Assembly: GCF_902702775.1 (NCBI RefSeq)
Contig: NZ_LR738724.1
Coordinates: 1,860,001 to 1,924,000, forward strand
Direction of reading: 5' to 3'
Length of the DNA: 64,000 bases
From: Streptococcus suis
Lineage (GTDB): Bacteria; Bacillota; Bacilli; Lactobacillales; Streptococcaceae
Positions 1 through 11,029 of this stretch are shown here, piece after piece; positions within the stretch are counted from its first letter, which is position 1, and every line of letters begins with the position of its first letter. The notes beneath the pieces are model-generated. The model was not told the origin of the DNA. It worked only from the letters and a program-made list of their open reading frames with translations, and ran no database searches. The position numbers and the translations under genes are program-made.

Positions 1-1598
1 TTCTGAAAGGGACTCACTTACTGACTCAGAAATTGACTCAGAGACGGATTCGGAAAGAGACTCGCTGACTGACTCTGAGATGGACTCAGATGTAGATTCA
101 GAGATCGACTCGCTGACTGACTCGGAAATTGACTCAGAGACGGATTCGGAAAGGGATTCGCTGACTGACTCTGAGATAGACTCAGAGACGGATTCGGAAA
201 TCGACTCGCTGACCGATTCTGAGATAGATTCAGAAACTGATTCTGAAAGGGATTCAGAGACAGATTCAGAAATTGACTCGCTGACCGACTCTGAGATGGA
301 TTCAGATACGGATTCTGAAAGGGACTCGCTGACCGATTCTGAGATAGATTCACTTACTGACTCAGAGATTGATTCTGAGACTGACTCGGAAATTGACTCA
401 GATACAGATTCGGAAATAGATTCGCCGACCGATTCTGAGATAGATTCAGATGTAGATTCCGAAATGGATTCACTCACTGACTCGGAGATGGATTCTGATG
501 TAGACTCAGAAATTGATTCTGAGACGGATTCGGAAATAGATTCGCTGACTGATTCTGAAATGGACTCAGATGTAGATTCCGAAATTGATTCTGATACTGA
601 CTCGGAGATGGATTCTGAGACGGATTCGGAAATCGACTCGCTTACCGACTCTGAGATGGACTCAGATACAGATTCGGAAATAGATTCGCTTACCGACTCT
701 GAGATGGACTCAGATACAGATTCGGAAATAGATTCGCTGACTGACTCTGAGATAGATTCAGATGTAGATTCCGAAATAGATTCGCTCACTGACTCAGAGA
801 TAGACTCGCTGACTGATTCTGAAATTGACTCAGATGTAGATTCTGAAATCGATTCACTTACTGACTCTGAGATAGATTCAGATACCGATTCTGAAATTGA
901 TTCACTTACCGATTCAGAGATAGATTCTGAGACGGATTCGGAAATTGATTCTGATACTGACTCGGAGATGGATTCTGAGACTGATTCGGAAATTGACTCA
1001 CTGACTGACTCGGAGATGGACTCAGAGACGGATTCTGAAATGGACTCGCTAACTGACTCGGAGATGGATTCTGAGACGGATTCAGAAAGGGACTCACTTA
1101 CTGACTCTGAGATAGATTCTGAGACCGATTCGGAAATCGACTCGCTGACTGACTCGGAGATTGATTCAGATACCGATTCGGAAATCGATTCGCTTACCGA
1201 TTCAGAGATAGATTCTGAGACCGATTCGGAAATCGACTCGCTGACTGACTCGGAGATGGACTCAGATACAGATTCTGAAATCGACTCGCTGACTGACTCG
1301 GAGATAGACTCAGATGTAGATTCTGAGATTGACTCGGAGATAGATTCTGATACAGATTCGGAAATTGATTCTGATACTGACTCAGAGATGGATTCTGAAA
1401 TCGACTCGCTGACCGACTCTGAGATGGACTCAGATACAGATTCTGAAATCGATTCGCTGACTGACTCGGAGATAGACTCAGATGTAGATTCTGAAATCGA
1501 CTCGCTGACTGACTCGGAGATAGATTCAGATACCGATTCGGAAATTGACTCGCTGACCGATTCGGAAATCGATTCAGATACGGATTCTGAAAGGGATT
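1..1598 (-). pseudogene. Downstream in-frame SRR2 repeat region of the same adhesin (after frameshift, partial)
   Basis: Continuation of the adhesin repeat domain. In the frame shifted by one base relative to the upstream ORF, the minus strand reads uninterrupted Ser-Glu-Ser-(Val/Ile/Thr/Leu)-type repeats from 1598 to position 1, with no stop. The segment has no start codon of its own and runs off the left edge, so the wall-anchor end of this gene lies outside the window. Long open frames also exist on the plus strand (Asp-Ser-Glu repeats), but they only mirror the repeat. Confidence 0.75.
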
Positions 1599-2255
1599 AC
1601 TTACTGACTCGGAGATAGACTCAGATGTAGATTCAGAGATTGACTCGCTGACCGACTCTAAGATAGATTCTGAGACTGATTCGGAAATTGACTCAGATAC
1701 AGATTCGGAAATTGATTCTGATACTGACTCGGAGATGGACTCAGAGACGGATTCTGAAATAGACTCACTTACCGACTCGGAGATGGACTCTGATGTAGAT
1801 TCAGAAATCGACTCGCTGACTGACTCGGAGATAGACTCAGATGTAGATTCAGAGATTGACTCGCTGACCGACTCTGAGATGGACTCAGATACAGATTCTG
1901 AAATTGATTCGCTGACTGACTCTGAGATGGATTCTGAGACAGATTCGGAAATCGACTCGCTGACCGACCCTGAGATGGACTCAGATACAGATTCTGAAAT
2001 TGATTCGCTGACTGACTCTGAGATAGATTCTGAGACGGATTCAGATACAGACTCGCTAACTGACTCCGATACCGATTCAGAAATGGATTCACTAACTGAC
2101 TCCGAAATCGATTCAGATACAGATTCATGTACTGATTCTGACACTGAGTTAGAAATCGACTGTGATACTGACTCCGACTTGGACGTTGACTCAGAACTAG
2201 ATACCGATTCTGACGCCGAAACCGAATTAGAAATCGAAATTGATTCAGAAGTATC
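1..2255 (-). repeat. SRR2 repeat array, approximately 18-bp units
   Basis: Degenerate tandem repeat whose plus strand alternates GA(T/C)TC(A/G/T) with GA(A/G)AT(A/T/C/G) triplets, about 18 bp per unit, encoding SESxSE hexapeptides on the minus strand. It fills the window from the left edge to 2255, where the adhesin binding region starts. Codon variants (TCT/TCC/TCG/TCA/AGT/AGC for Ser) keep the units from being identical at the DNA level. Confidence 0.9.
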
Positions 2256-4340
2256 AATCGTATAGTAGTATGTCGTTTCATTTACCGTATTAGAAGTTAG
2301 TCCATTATATAGGTTTGCAGTTACTCCTTTAGTGTTCGGATTAACTGTAGTAAAATTCGGATTATAATCTGGATGAGTTGTTTTGAGAATAGTTTGAACC
2401 AGAATACTTGATGCATAACTGTAACCCGAAGCAGCCTTAGTATAGCCATCAAAACCTATACGAATCGAAAGATAATTATCTTCATAGACAGTGACAAAGA
2501 TATCGTTATCACGTTTACCCGCTTGAGCATTCGCTGTAATCTGCGCAGACTCAGTAGCGTTGATAATGCTATTAGTAGGTACAACCAAACTTGTATTATA
2601 GGTACCCGGAGACATTACTGAGGTCTCCATCACTTTGATAAAACCTGTTGTATCTGCCGAGTTGTAGTCAACCGTACCTGTATAGGTCGGATCCTTTAAC
2701 CAAATTGATTTAATTACATCCCCATCATCACTAACAACTTCTGCTAAACGCTTGATATACGAGGAAGCAATCGCACCATCATTGTAGAGCGTTCCGACAG
2801 AATATAACCTTACAGTTTCTCCACCGGTTTTACTTGCATAATCATATCCTGTAAACGTCCGAACACCTGATGGAGTTGCCATTTGCCCACCAATCCCCAT
2901 CATCGTGTAGGTCGCAATAGTCGTCCCATCTGTTGTTTTATAATAAGTTGTATATAGTTGATAGGTTGGAACCAGCGTGTTCGTTACCGTACCACCATTA
3001 TAGAGAACCTGCAATTCCCCTGCTGTTGTAGAAGATGCCGTGCTATCTCCATACGATACAACTAGCGGAAGATTATTGGCTCCTGAATAGTTTTGGAAAT
3101 AAGTAAAAGTCGCCTGTTGCCCCTTATCCAACGTATGACTTTCTACAACTGTATTCGTAGACTTATTAACCAATTCTACATACGTTGTTGAAGTAGATGA
3201 ATCATAGTCTAGTGAATAGCGGAAGTAATAATTTTCCTTAACGGTAGTATCAGTCAACTGATCCGCAAACCAATTGAGTTTAGAATAATTAAAAGTAAAA
3301 CGCTCCGCTTCCGAAGACGGTGTAAAGGTCGTTGTATTCGTCGGATCTGAAATTTTTGCACCATTTGCATCTGTCATGGCTGGATTTGCAACTGAAGTAG
3401 TAGCAAAAAGAACTCCCTGACCTGTGCCTACTTTGAGAGTAACTGTAGTTGATGTATCTAATGCATATGTAATGATACCATCTTCTTCGTTTTTCAGCAA
3501 CTCTAACCCTAACAATTGAGAACTATTTTGAAGGGCAGAAGTAATCGTCTGAATATCTGTTGTCGTCGCATTCGAATTCCCCAACAATTGTTTCGCTGTT
3601 TCTAAATTTGTTCGGGAAACAGCTACAGCAACTGCTAAATCACTATCTGGAGCAGCCTCTAGTTTCGACTCGGCAATCCGAATAAGAATTTCTGCTTCCG
3701 ACACCACTTGGTCCAAGACTTGTTGAGGAGTTTCTTCTGAAGTTGTCGACTCTGCAGTTGAACTCTCTGATAGCTCTGATGTCGTAGATGAAGACTGACT
3801 ATTTTCTGAAGCAATTGTCGACTCACTTGAAGAAGTAGATTCACTAAATGAAATCGATTCACTTTCTGATATTGACTCACTTGTCGAAGCTGATATGCTA
3901 TCAGATTCCGAACTACTAATAGATTCAGAGTCACTGATTGACTCTGAATGACTTGTCGACTCGGATTCACTTACTGATTGTGAAGATGTATCTGATTCCG
4001 TACCAGCATCACTCATGCTAATAGTGTCTTCGTTAGCCAACACTGATGTGGTTACTTCAGTAGCAATTACCGTATCTTCGGCAAGAACTTGCTCTGCAGT
4101 AAGTCCTCCACCGACCACAGCACTTGCAGCTACCAATCCACGCAACATCTTCGCAGCAGACTCTTGCTGACTTGCAGAAGTTAATTTTATTTTTGGACTT
4201 TCAGAAGCGCTACGTTTCCCCAATTGAATAAGCCCAATCTGTGACATAACTGTACGTACCCAATGCTTCCCAGACTTGTGCATTTTCACTCGGCTTTTAC
4301 GCGAGACCTCAGTATACCGCTTTCCGTTTTTTCTTTCCAT
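1194..4340 (-). CDS. Serine-rich-repeat glycoprotein adhesin, N-terminal part, frameshifted
   Basis: Surface adhesin of the SRRP family, exported through the accessory Sec route and heavily O-glycosylated. Order in the 1048-residue frame: long signal peptide (about 1-90, with a [12 protein letters not shown] head and a hydrophobic stretch ending near AEQVLAED), short Ser/Glu-rich region (about 113-207), a non-repetitive binding region (about 208-690, Thr/Tyr-rich), then the long SES-type repeat from residue 695. Near 1598 one base is missing relative to the repeat (GGATTAC where neighbouring units read GGATTCAC), so the last ~134 residues (NPFQNP...) are out of frame and stop at 1194. The start has a GAGG box 7 nt upstream. 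The repeats resume in the correct frame to position 1. Either the gene is inactive or the deletion is a sequencing error in low-complexity DNA. Family assignment is firm; ligand unknown. Confidence 0.85.
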   Translation of the reverse strand: MERKNGKRYTEVSRKSRVKMHKSGKHWVRTVMSQIGLIQLGKRSASESPKIKLTSASQQESAAKMLRGLVAASAVVGGGLTAEQVLAEDTVIATEVTTSVLANEDTISMSDAGTESDTSSQSVSESESTSHSESISDSESISSSESDSISASTSESISESESISFSESTSSSESTIASENSQSSSTTSELSESSTAESTTSEETPQQVLDQVVSEAEILIRIAESKLEAAPDSDLAVAVAVSRTNLETAKQLLGNSNATTTDIQTITSALQNSSQLLGLELLKNEEDGIITYALDTSTTVTLKVGTGQGVLFATTSVANPAMTDANGAKISDPTNTTTFTPSSEAERFTFNYSKLNWFADQLTDTTVKENYYFRYSLDYDSSTSTTYVELVNKSTNTVVESHTLDKGQQATFTYFQNYSGANNLPLVVSYGDSTASSTTAGELQVLYNGGTVTNTLVPTYQLYTTYYKTTDGTTIATYTMMGIGGQMATPSGVRTFTGYDYASKTGGETVRLYSVGTLYNDGAIASSYIKRLAEVVSDDGDVIKSIWLKDPTYTGTVDYNSADTTGFIKVMETSVMSPGTYNTSLVVPTNSIINATESAQITANAQAGKRDNDIFVTVYEDNYLSIRIGFDGYTKAASGYSYASSILVQTILKTTHPDYNPNFTTVNPNTKGVTANLYNGLTSNTVNETTYYYTIDTSESISISNSVSASESVSSSESTSKSESVSQSISNSVSESVHESVSESISESVSESISESVSESVSESVSESVSESISESVSESISESVSESISGSVSESISESVSESISESVSESISESVSESISESVSESISESTSESISESVSESISESTSESISESVSESISESVSESISESVSESISESVSESISESVSESILESVSESISESTSESISESVSNPFQNPYLNRFPNRSASQFPNRYLNLSPSQSASRFQNLHLSLSPSQSANRFQNLYLSPSQSRSASRFQNPSLSQYQNQFPNLYQNLSPSQSQNLHLSLSPSQSASRFQNLYLSPSPSQSASRFPNRSQNLSLNR

Positions 4341-4959
4341 AAATACCTCATAACTTGTATATTGATATATAATTTTCTCGCAAAAACATATTTATAAATA
4401 TATTTTTTTGGAGGTTTATACGATATTCTACCTAAAACAACAAAGGTTGTCAACTCTTTATGCTCAGAACATTCGTTTTTTAATACATTTGTATAAATAA
4501 TAAAATAATTGCCATTTTACAGCGTTTTCAGGCATATAGAGAACCTCAATCAGTCTTTTCATTTAGACAAATCATCGTATTTTCTTAAACAAACATACAT
4601 ATGTTTATATATTAACTTATAAATATACCTTTGTTAATTTAGCAATTTTTTTATTGTTTTTTTAAGTGCGATACACACGTAACATCCTCGCAAAACTTTA
4701 TCAAATTATTCAATATAATCGAATTCATTTTACAGATAATTAGGTAATAAATATATATTTGTTTGTACATTTTTATAAATAAGACCGAGAAAAAATATAG
4801 TTTTCTCTTAACACCAGTAAAAACACAACTCTTTTCGTATGACTAACACTCCAGCAGTCAATCAAAAGAAAGCCCCTACTTTTAATCCATCACTTCCCTC
4901 TCACTATTCAACTACCATGAATTGTATGTCTCTTATTTATAAGATTGATCGCAATAATA
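4341..4959. other. AT-rich intergenic region upstream of the adhesin
   Basis: About 620 bp with no credible gene on either strand. It must hold the adhesin promoter; only the GAGG ribosome binding site just before 4340 is clear. Several AT-rich hexamers resemble -10 boxes but none has a convincing -35 partner at 16-18 bp. Confidence 0.5.
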
Positions 4960-4983
4960 AAAGGGAACAACACCGTTCCCTTT
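4960..4983 (-). terminator. Intrinsic terminator after the SRRP 3' remnant
   Basis: Perfect 9-bp stem AAAGGGAAC / GTTCCCTTT with a 6-nt loop, followed on the minus strand by TTATTATT. It lies about 45 bp after the stop codon of the LPNTG remnant and is probably the original terminator of that gene. Confidence 0.75.
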
Positions 4984-5027
4984 ATTATTATTTTTACTAC
5001 TAGTATACGAACTCTAGTTAGATACAT

Positions 5028-5250
5028 TTATTCAGTTTCTCCATTTTCTTTCTTCCGACGTTTATAGAAGCTACCAAGAAGAAGACCTGCCCCAAGGATT
5101 CCTGTCCAAGCTGATGATTATTCACCAGTATTTGGCAGCACATCTTGTTTACGCGGAGTTTGAGAGTGACGAGACGGAGTTGATTCTGACTCGGAGATAG
5201 ATTCAGAGATTGATTCGGAAAGGGATTCGCTGACTGACTAGGAGATATGA
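5028..5250 (-). pseudogene. 3' end of a second serine-rich-repeat adhesin gene (LPXTG anchor remnant)
   Basis: Reading the minus strand in one frame gives a few SES repeats, a spacer with SRHSQTPRKQ, the sortase motif LPNTGE, a hydrophobic segment (GILGAGLLLGSF) and a basic tail (YKRRKKENGETE), the standard wall-anchor module. It is broken: TAG at 5238-5240 interrupts the repeats and TAA at 5118-5120 falls directly after LPNTGE. There is no start codon or N-terminal part. The fragment lies upstream of the adhesin start, so it is not that gene's own C-terminus. It probably remains from a duplicated or replaced adhesin gene. Confidence 0.85.
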
Positions 5251-5322
5251 AAACAAAAAAATCCCTGTTTTACAGCGTTTTCATCTACTTTGTTCAATTC
5301 TAGTTTATTTTTATAAACATAT

Positions 5323-5351
5323 AAAGCTGTGTTTTCCTTGAACACAGCTTT
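5323..5351 (-). terminator. Hairpin after the glycosyltransferase gene ending at 5356
   Basis: Perfect 11-bp stem AAAGCTGTGTT / AACACAGCTTT with a 7-nt loop, immediately after the stop codon. The downstream run is only moderately T-rich, so efficiency is uncertain. Confidence 0.6.
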
Positions 5352-5355
5352 ATAT

Positions 5356-6246
5356 CTATATATTGTTTTTGTTATAATACTTATTTAGAATGGCTATTTT
5401 TTGTAGGCATTTTTGATATTCTTGCATATGACCCGACGCCAAAAAACTATCCCTGTGAAGATCCAATCTCCACCGATAAGCTCTCAACTCTGCGGCTATA
5501 TCAAAACCAATCAGACTCAAAATAGTTATTCTCTCTTCGATACTTTTTAACGGAAAAACATAAGTCGTCTCTACTGTTTTAGTCACACTAGTCTCGCGCT
5601 TACGATGATAATACAACGCAGTATTGGTAAATACAATCCGATCAGCCATCAAATATAGCTTCCAGGTCGTATAGTCATCCTCAACTTTTTCACCTTCAGG
5701 ATAGCTAATATTCTCAAACAAGGACGCCTTATATAATTTACACCATGGAACTGTAAAACACTGACTAAAGGAAAATCGCCCATCATATTCTCTAGCAAAC
5801 CATTCTTGAGGAGTATAAACCTCTCGAAAATAGTCCTTTTCTGTTACATGAAAAGCAAAACTCCCTCTCTCTTCCATAAATTGCGTAAAATTAACTACAG
5901 CAATATCCGATTCCGTCTCCTTCAACGCTTGGTACAACACTTCTATATGGTTCGGTTCTAACCAATCGTCATTATCAACAAAAAGAACAAAATCACCCGT
6001 GATTAATGGAAGGGCCGAATTACGTGCTGCTCCTACTCCTCCACCACCAAGTTTTTTGTGGATAAGTCGCACACGACCATCTGCCTGTCGATAAGCTTCA
6101 CAAACTTCTGCACTCGCATCTGTTGAACCATCGTTCACTAAAATCAATTCAAAATTTGAATAGGTTTGCGAAAGAATGCTATCTATACACTGTCGCAAAT
6201 AGGGCCCCGCATTATACACAGGAACAATGACAGAAACTTTTTCCAT
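5356..6246 (-). CDS. GT2-family glycosyltransferase
   Basis: Inverting-type GT-A glycosyltransferase (family 2) of 296 residues, expected to add a sugar from a nucleotide donor to the adhesin glycan in the cytoplasm. The N-terminus [11 protein letters not shown], the NDGSTD nucleotide-binding motif near residue 40 and the metal-binding FVDNDDW near residue 92 are visible. Its start codon directly follows the stop of the upstream fusion gene (TAGATG), so the two are cotranscribed. It resembles the GT2 at 8991-9869 and the C-terminal half of 6247-7992, suggesting duplication inside the cluster. Donor and acceptor cannot be read from sequence. Confidence 0.85.
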   Translation of the reverse strand: MEKVSVIVPVYNAGPYLRQCIDSILSQTYSNFELILVNDGSTDASAEVCEAYRQADGRVRLIHKKLGGGGVGAARNSALPLITGDFVLFVDNDDWLEPNHIEVLYQALKETESDIAVVNFTQFMEERGSFAFHVTEKDYFREVYTPQEWFAREYDGRFSFSQCFTVPWCKLYKASLFENISYPEGEKVEDDYTTWKLYLMADRIVFTNTALYYHRKRETSVTKTVETTYVFPLKSIEERITILSLIGFDIAAELRAYRWRLDLHRDSFLASGHMQEYQKCLQKIAILNKYYNKNNI

Positions 6247-7992
6247 CTAGCCCTCCCTCTTTTGATAACCTTCATACAAATCAATTTTTGAACAGATTGT
6301 ACGATAGAGATTAATTTGACCTGCATAGAGGGCATCACCACGACATTTTTTCAAACGCTCAACATAGGATGTAATCTGTGCGGCCGGATTGTAACCAAGT
6401 GCAACCATCAAAGAAATCCGCTCCTCTGCATTGGAAACCATTGTTGCGATATCATCATGCATGGCTGTTCTAGACAATCCCTCCGCACGCTGAGAATAGT
6501 AATAAGTTCCTTCATTAGTAAAATGAATTTGGTTAGCTTTCAAGTATAACTTGTAAATTGTTGCATCGTCTTCGCGCAGGCGACCTACAGGATAGCGAAT
6601 ATCCCCGAATAACTCTCGCTTAAACAACTTCAAAGGTGAAAAAGTGAATGCCAGGTGCATATTATTTTTCATATCACCTTCCAAGTCCATCCATTCTTGC
6701 ACCGAGTACACTTTCTGGAAGTAGGATTCTTTTGTATGATAAAAAAGAAAACTCTGTCTTTCTTCATTAAATGAAGAAAAGTTTGTCGCTGCAATATCAG
6801 AACCCGATGCAACCGCCGCCTGATAGAGATGCTCTAAGTAAAAATCCTCTACAAAATCATCCGAATCAATAAAGGTGATATAAGAGCCTTTTGCTTCATC
6901 AATCGCACGATTCCTAGCAGCAGATACCCCCATATTCTCTTGATGTATCACACGAATACGGCTATCTTTCTTAGCATATTCCTCTAAAATAAAAGCCGAA
7001 CCATCCTTCGAGCCATCATTCACCAACAGAAGTTCAAAATTGGTATGTGTTTGCTTCAGAAGCGAATCGAGACAACGTGCCAAATATGGTTTTACATTAT
7101 ATACCGGTACAATCACGCTGATTAAACTTTGATCCATTACTTCCTCCTCTTTATGAATCAACGACTTAGCTGGGACATCAACCCATTCCAAAACTTGATT
7201 GATATACTCCTCATCGACTACTTCCGCAATATTTTCATCATAATTAAACTCAGCTGTATGTTTGTGTTCCAATTTGACTTTAGACTCCGCCTTCATCTGG
7301 AACCATTCATATTCTGAATCAATATGACCTAAATCTATCGCTTGATAACCACGCTTTGTCAAATCATAAGAAAGCAGTTTAGCAGTCGGTCCCAACATCA
7401 AGATGACCAACCGTCCCTCAGCATGACGTAATATAGAGGAAATAATTCGATCATACGATGAGAAGGCATTTTTTGACGGGCAAATAATCCGTGAAACAGA
7501 ATTGGCTTGCTCAAACAAATCATTTCCCATACCAGAACGTGATGTTTCTCCTTCAACAATTAGAATATCACGACCTGACCATAATTTTTTGATTGCCGCA
7601 AAATACCTATCAGAGTGACTCTTATCAACTAGATCAATATAAGGCCGAGACAGGAACGTCGAACCATACCACTCTGATTGGCATTCTTCTTCGTAAAAAG
7701 CACGGTACTGTTCAAAATGCTTACTCCAGAAATAACGAGCATTGCTATTGTAGCGCTCAAGATTCTGAAAAACATCTGGTAGGCACACCAACAGCTGTTC
7801 ATTACTAGGCATCTGTAAAATTGCTTTCAATGCTCCAGCCAGTTCTTTATCATAAGCCTGATAAGGAATACTATGCCCTAGAATTAGATCGATTTCACCA
7901 TCACCGAATCGGACAACTGAAGCATTATTTTCTTGAATAAACTCAAGGCTTTCTAAAATGGGCAACACCCGAATATCTTCTAATTTTTTCAT
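6247..7992 (-). CDS. Two-domain glycosyltransferase: DUF1792 (GT-D) plus GT2
   Basis: 581-residue fusion. Residues about 1-270 match the DUF1792 / GT-D fold (VVRFGDGEIDLILG near 28; DILIVEGETSRSGMGNDLF in the middle); residues about 288-580 are a GT2 domain with VIVPVYNV, NDGSKDG and FIDSDDF motifs. The same two domain types occur together in dGT1, an SRRP glycosyltransferase of Streptococcus parasanguinis. It lies 6 bp after the Gtf3-like gene and abuts the next GT2, so it is mid-operon. Inferred role: sequential extension of the adhesin O-glycan by two active sites on one chain. Confidence 0.85.
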   Translation of the reverse strand: MKKLEDIRVLPILESLEFIQENNASVVRFGDGEIDLILGHSIPYQAYDKELAGALKAILQMPSNEQLLVCLPDVFQNLERYNSNARYFWSKHFEQYRAFYEEECQSEWYGSTFLSRPYIDLVDKSHSDRYFAAIKKLWSGRDILIVEGETSRSGMGNDLFEQANSVSRIICPSKNAFSSYDRIISSILRHAEGRLVILMLGPTAKLLSYDLTKRGYQAIDLGHIDSEYEWFQMKAESKVKLEHKHTAEFNYDENIAEVVDEEYINQVLEWVDVPAKSLIHKEEEVMDQSLISVIVPVYNVKPYLARCLDSLLKQTHTNFELLLVNDGSKDGSAFILEEYAKKDSRIRVIHQENMGVSAARNRAIDEAKGSYITFIDSDDFVEDFYLEHLYQAAVASGSDIAATNFSSFNEERQSFLFYHTKESYFQKVYSVQEWMDLEGDMKNNMHLAFTFSPLKLFKRELFGDIRYPVGRLREDDATIYKLYLKANQIHFTNEGTYYYSQRAEGLSRTAMHDDIATMVSNAEERISLMVALGYNPAAQITSYVERLKKCRGDALYAGQINLYRTICSKIDLYEGYQKREG

Positions 7993-7998
7993 AATACC

Positions 7999-8991
7999 CT
8001 ACTTACATACCGCTTCAAACACCGCTTCTGTCAACAATTTTCTTGTAAAGAAGCCTTGTCGAACCAAAGAGCTAAATGAGCGGACCCTCGCTACCATTCC
8101 TTGATATTCTTCGACAGACATAGTCTCGATTCGAGCAACAGCTTCCTCTAGACTATCTACAACCATACCCAAGCCATTTTTTTCTACAATTTCTTGATTG
8201 GCTAAACCACGCTGAACAATAACAGGAATCCCTGCAGCAACAAACGCACCTAATTTATAAGGACAGTATAATTTTTGATACTCTTTATCGTGATCATCCA
8301 TCCAAACCAGCCCAAATCCACCTTCTGACATTTCAATCAACAATTGCTCATCTGGTCGATAGGTAAAATGCTTCACATTTGCAGGCAACTCTACTTCCTG
8401 ACGTGCATACAAGTTCAATTGAACGTCATAATCCCAAGATTTCACAAAACTAAATCGTTCTGGGGAACCTGGAAAATGGATTTCTTTTTTGAAAATTGCT
8501 GGTAACTGCGGAACATTGGTTGGATGATCCCACATTCCCTGTACAATTGTTTTTTCTACAGTTAGACCATGACGTCTTAAATTATCAATCATTTGTTGGC
8601 TCGGAGCTACTACAACATCCGCTTGATTATAATATGCAATTGTACGGTCCATCAAATAGTAATTTCCAGCAAACATCAACGGAACAACATCATGAATGAA
8701 GATGACTATTTTAATCTGATATGCACGCAATTTGGCCATTACCTTTTCGTCAAAAGCCGTTGTATTCCAAGTCGGCGTTTGAAAAATGACCACATCCCCG
8801 TGTCTAAGACCTGCAACAATCCCATCCAAACGCTTACTCAGTTCCTCTGGTGTGTCTGCATCCATGCGATAAGCATGGATAGCCATTTCACGATAGCCTA
8901 GCGATGTCGCAATATCCGTTACCATATTCTGACAGATTTGTGCGGTACTAGAAGCCGCATGTCCATTCAAATTTGTAATATATACACGCAT
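7999..8991 (-). CDS. Gtf3-like sugar transferase of SRRP glycosylation
   Basis: 330-residue GT-B type enzyme. The N-terminus [18 protein letters not shown] and the later [20 protein letters not shown] and [19 protein letters not shown] segments are characteristic of Gtf3, which in S. parasanguinis adds glucose to the first GlcNAc on the adhesin. The start codon overlaps the upstream GT2 stop by 1 nt (TAATG). It is the most adhesin-specific enzyme in the cluster and ties the whole set to SRRP modification. Gtf1/Gtf2 (GtfA/B), which would add the first GlcNAc, are not in the window. Confidence 0.85.
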   Translation of the reverse strand: MRVYITNLNGHAASSTAQICQNMVTDIATSLGYREMAIHAYRMDADTPEELSKRLDGIVAGLRHGDVVIFQTPTWNTTAFDEKVMAKLRAYQIKIVIFIHDVVPLMFAGNYYLMDRTIAYYNQADVVVAPSQQMIDNLRRHGLTVEKTIVQGMWDHPTNVPQLPAIFKKEIHFPGSPERFSFVKSWDYDVQLNLYARQEVELPANVKHFTYRPDEQLLIEMSEGGFGLVWMDDHDKEYQKLYCPYKLGAFVAAGIPVIVQRGLANQEIVEKNGLGMVVDSLEEAVARIETMSVEEYQGMVARVRSFSSLVRQGFFTRKLLTEAVFEAVCK

Positions 8992-9869
8992 TATTTTTTA
9001 CCATATTTTTCTAATAGTCGGATTCGATACTCTAAGTTTTTATAGGCTACTACATCACCTCTTCGCAATTTGCTATCGCGATTTAACTGAGACCTCCACT
9101 TAAAAGCCGCAATTTCTTTGGACAAATCAAAACCAAGAAGCCCCAAAACTTCCAAGCGTTCTGCAACAGGTATAGTTGAAAAAATTGTGGCTTGATCCGC
9201 AGTTTGTGTCATAGAACCTTCATTGACACGATAAATTAGACTTGAGCGATGCATGTATGCAATTTTATTGGCAGCGAGATAGGTTTTCCAGGTTGTACGA
9301 TCATCTTCACCAAAACCATCTGTCGGATACAATATATATTCAAACAAGGATTTTCTATACATTTTTGACCACGGAACAGTGAAGCAAAGACTGATATTGT
9401 GACCAACTCCGTATTGATAGTTAAACCATTCCTCTGGGCTATATACTGCCTCATAGTAATCTTCTGGTCCAATATGAAGGTTATAACGTCCAGTATCCTC
9501 ATAGTATTGGGTGAAATTTGAAATAGCCACATCGCTACCTGTCCGTTGCATCAAGTCATATAGGTCGCTAACATGATTTGGATCTATCCAGTCATCTGCA
9601 TCCACAAACACGATGTACTCTCCTGTGGCAACATCAATCGATGTATTTCTAGCAGCACCGAGACCTTCATTTTGTCGCTTATGAATAACCCTCACTCGAC
9701 TATCCTGATGCTTTAACTGTTCACAAATAAGCGCAGAACCATCTTTGGAACCATCATTTATCAATAATATCTCTAAATTTTTATAATCTTGAGCCATAAT
9801 TGACTCTACACACTGTCTCAGATGTTTCTCTCCATTGTAAACAGGTACGATTACACTGACTTTTTCCAT
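8991..9869 (-). CDS. GT2-family glycosyltransferase
   Basis: 292 residues, opening with [26 protein letters not shown] near 38 and FVDADDW near 90; a GT-A family 2 enzyme. It is close in sequence to the 5356-6246 gene, so the two are probably paralogues with different acceptors. It has a good ribosome binding site (GGGGAG) and about 90 bp of upstream sequence, so it may head the unit 9869 to 5356. Expected to act in the cytoplasm on the unfolded adhesin before export. Confidence 0.85.
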   Translation of the reverse strand: MEKVSVIVPVYNGEKHLRQCVESIMAQDYKNLEILLINDGSKDGSALICEQLKHQDSRVRVIHKRQNEGLGAARNTSIDVATGEYIVFVDADDWIDPNHVSDLYDLMQRTGSDVAISNFTQYYEDTGRYNLHIGPEDYYEAVYSPEEWFNYQYGVGHNISLCFTVPWSKMYRKSLFEYILYPTDGFGEDDRTTWKTYLAANKIAYMHRSSLIYRVNEGSMTQTADQATIFSTIPVAERLEVLGLLGFDLSKEIAAFKWRSQLNRDSKLRRGDVVAYKNLEYRIRLLEKYGKK

Positions 9870-9960
9870 GAACGCTCCCCTAAATTTTTATTCTATTACT
9901 AACTATCATAGCATGCCCAACAAATATTTGCAACGTTCATAGAAAAAGGAGGATATCCCC

Positions 9961-10923
9961 TTAGCGATAAATTCCGTGTTCTAGATGAGCAGACCACAAA
10001 CCTGTCGCAAATGATTGTATCAAATCCGGGTCACTTAAAAAATCAACTACTGGTTGTCCGTTTAAATACCCCTGTCCCGAACAAAAGCCTGTATACTCTC
10101 GACATATCCTTATCAACGATTCTCTGATTGGCAGAAAAGTATCAGGATTTTCTTTCGGACGATTGACATCATAAGCTCCAGCTAAAAATTCTTCCTCTGT
10201 CATAGAATGCACTAATTCTCTGAGACCGCTAAAGCGACCTTCTTCATAGCCAGGTAAAGAAATATTTAATACAGGTGTTCCCAATGCTAAACTAGGAAGC
10301 GTTCCATGCAAACGAGTTGTAACAACCAATCTTGCCGACTGATATAAATATAAATAATACTTCGCCAATTTCATACGACGTTCTGTGGACATATAGATAT
10401 GCGCTACGTCTACCATCAATCGTACTACTGGCAATTTTGACTCCGACTTCATTTTTTCGTAAACTTCGTTCGATACATCTACAGCCAATATAAAGTCTTG
10501 TTTCGGAACATCCTTCTCACGTTGAAGAGTCAATGTTAAACAACCCGACCAGTAAGTTTCGACTCCTATTTTTTCAAAAAACTCCTTAGTCCCATAACTT
10601 CTCGCTCCTACCGGACCAAATTTTCGGAAGAACTCCACATTTTCTTTCGAAGAAAAAATAGGCTGAACCGGACCATCAATATACATAGAAATCAACAGAG
10701 GATGAATCTGAGGATGTTTCAAAGGAAAATTTTGTGGATGATGACTGTACCAACCATTCATAATTAGCTTTATCTCTTCGTCAGTAGAGTCGGCAATAAA
10801 ATCATGAAGATAATCACGATTCAGATAGTAGTCTACCTGTGGTAGAAAACGCTCGGCTGCAACCGACTGTATTTCATCACCAATATTTCCAGTACTATAA
10901 CATAATAAAGCAAATTTTGTCAT
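9961..10923 (-). CDS. Polysaccharide pyruvyl transferase family protein
   Basis: 320 residues. YSTGNIGDEIQSVAAERF at the N-terminus and VVTTRLHGTLPSLALGTPV near 205-225 are the hallmarks of the PS_pyruv_trans family (CsaB/WcaK type), which put ketal pyruvate on sugars; some members in SRRP clusters act as glycosyltransferases instead. The gene sits between a terminator after the upstream GT8 gene and the GT2 at 9869. Pyruvylation of an adhesin glycan would be unusual and remains an inference. Confidence 0.75.
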   Translation of the reverse strand: MTKFALLCYSTGNIGDEIQSVAAERFLPQVDYYLNRDYLHDFIADSTDEEIKLIMNGWYSHHPQNFPLKHPQIHPLLISMYIDGPVQPIFSSKENVEFFRKFGPVGARSYGTKEFFEKIGVETYWSGCLTLTLQREKDVPKQDFILAVDVSNEVYEKMKSESKLPVVRLMVDVAHIYMSTERRMKLAKYYLYLYQSARLVVTTRLHGTLPSLALGTPVLNISLPGYEEGRFSGLRELVHSMTEEEFLAGAYDVNRPKENPDTFLPIRESLIRICREYTGFCSGQGYLNGQPVVDFLSDPDLIQSFATGLWSAHLEHGIYR

Positions 10924-10998
10924 AAACCCTCTCTTTTCAAAAATTTTTCAATATTATAGCACAAGAAATATCTAAAACCAATTTATTTGACCATAAAA

Positions 10999-11029
10999 AA
11001 AGAGAGTAGGTTTTGCAACCCGTTCTCTT
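10999..11029 (-). terminator. Terminator overlapping the GT8 stop codon
   Basis: Stem AAGAGA...GGGTT / AACC...TCTCTT with a GCAA loop and a run of seven T on the minus strand. It begins within the last codons of the GT8 gene, so that gene is transcribed separately from the rest of the cluster. Confidence 0.8.

Noticed and set aside
80..1618. 512-residue plus-strand ORF of Asp-Ser-Glu repeats
   Set aside because: Exact antisense of the adhesin serine repeats; no ribosome binding site, and it ends precisely at the frameshift.
5028..5250. Anchor of the live adhesin gene
   Set aside because: It lies upstream of the adhesin start on the same strand and contains stop codons.
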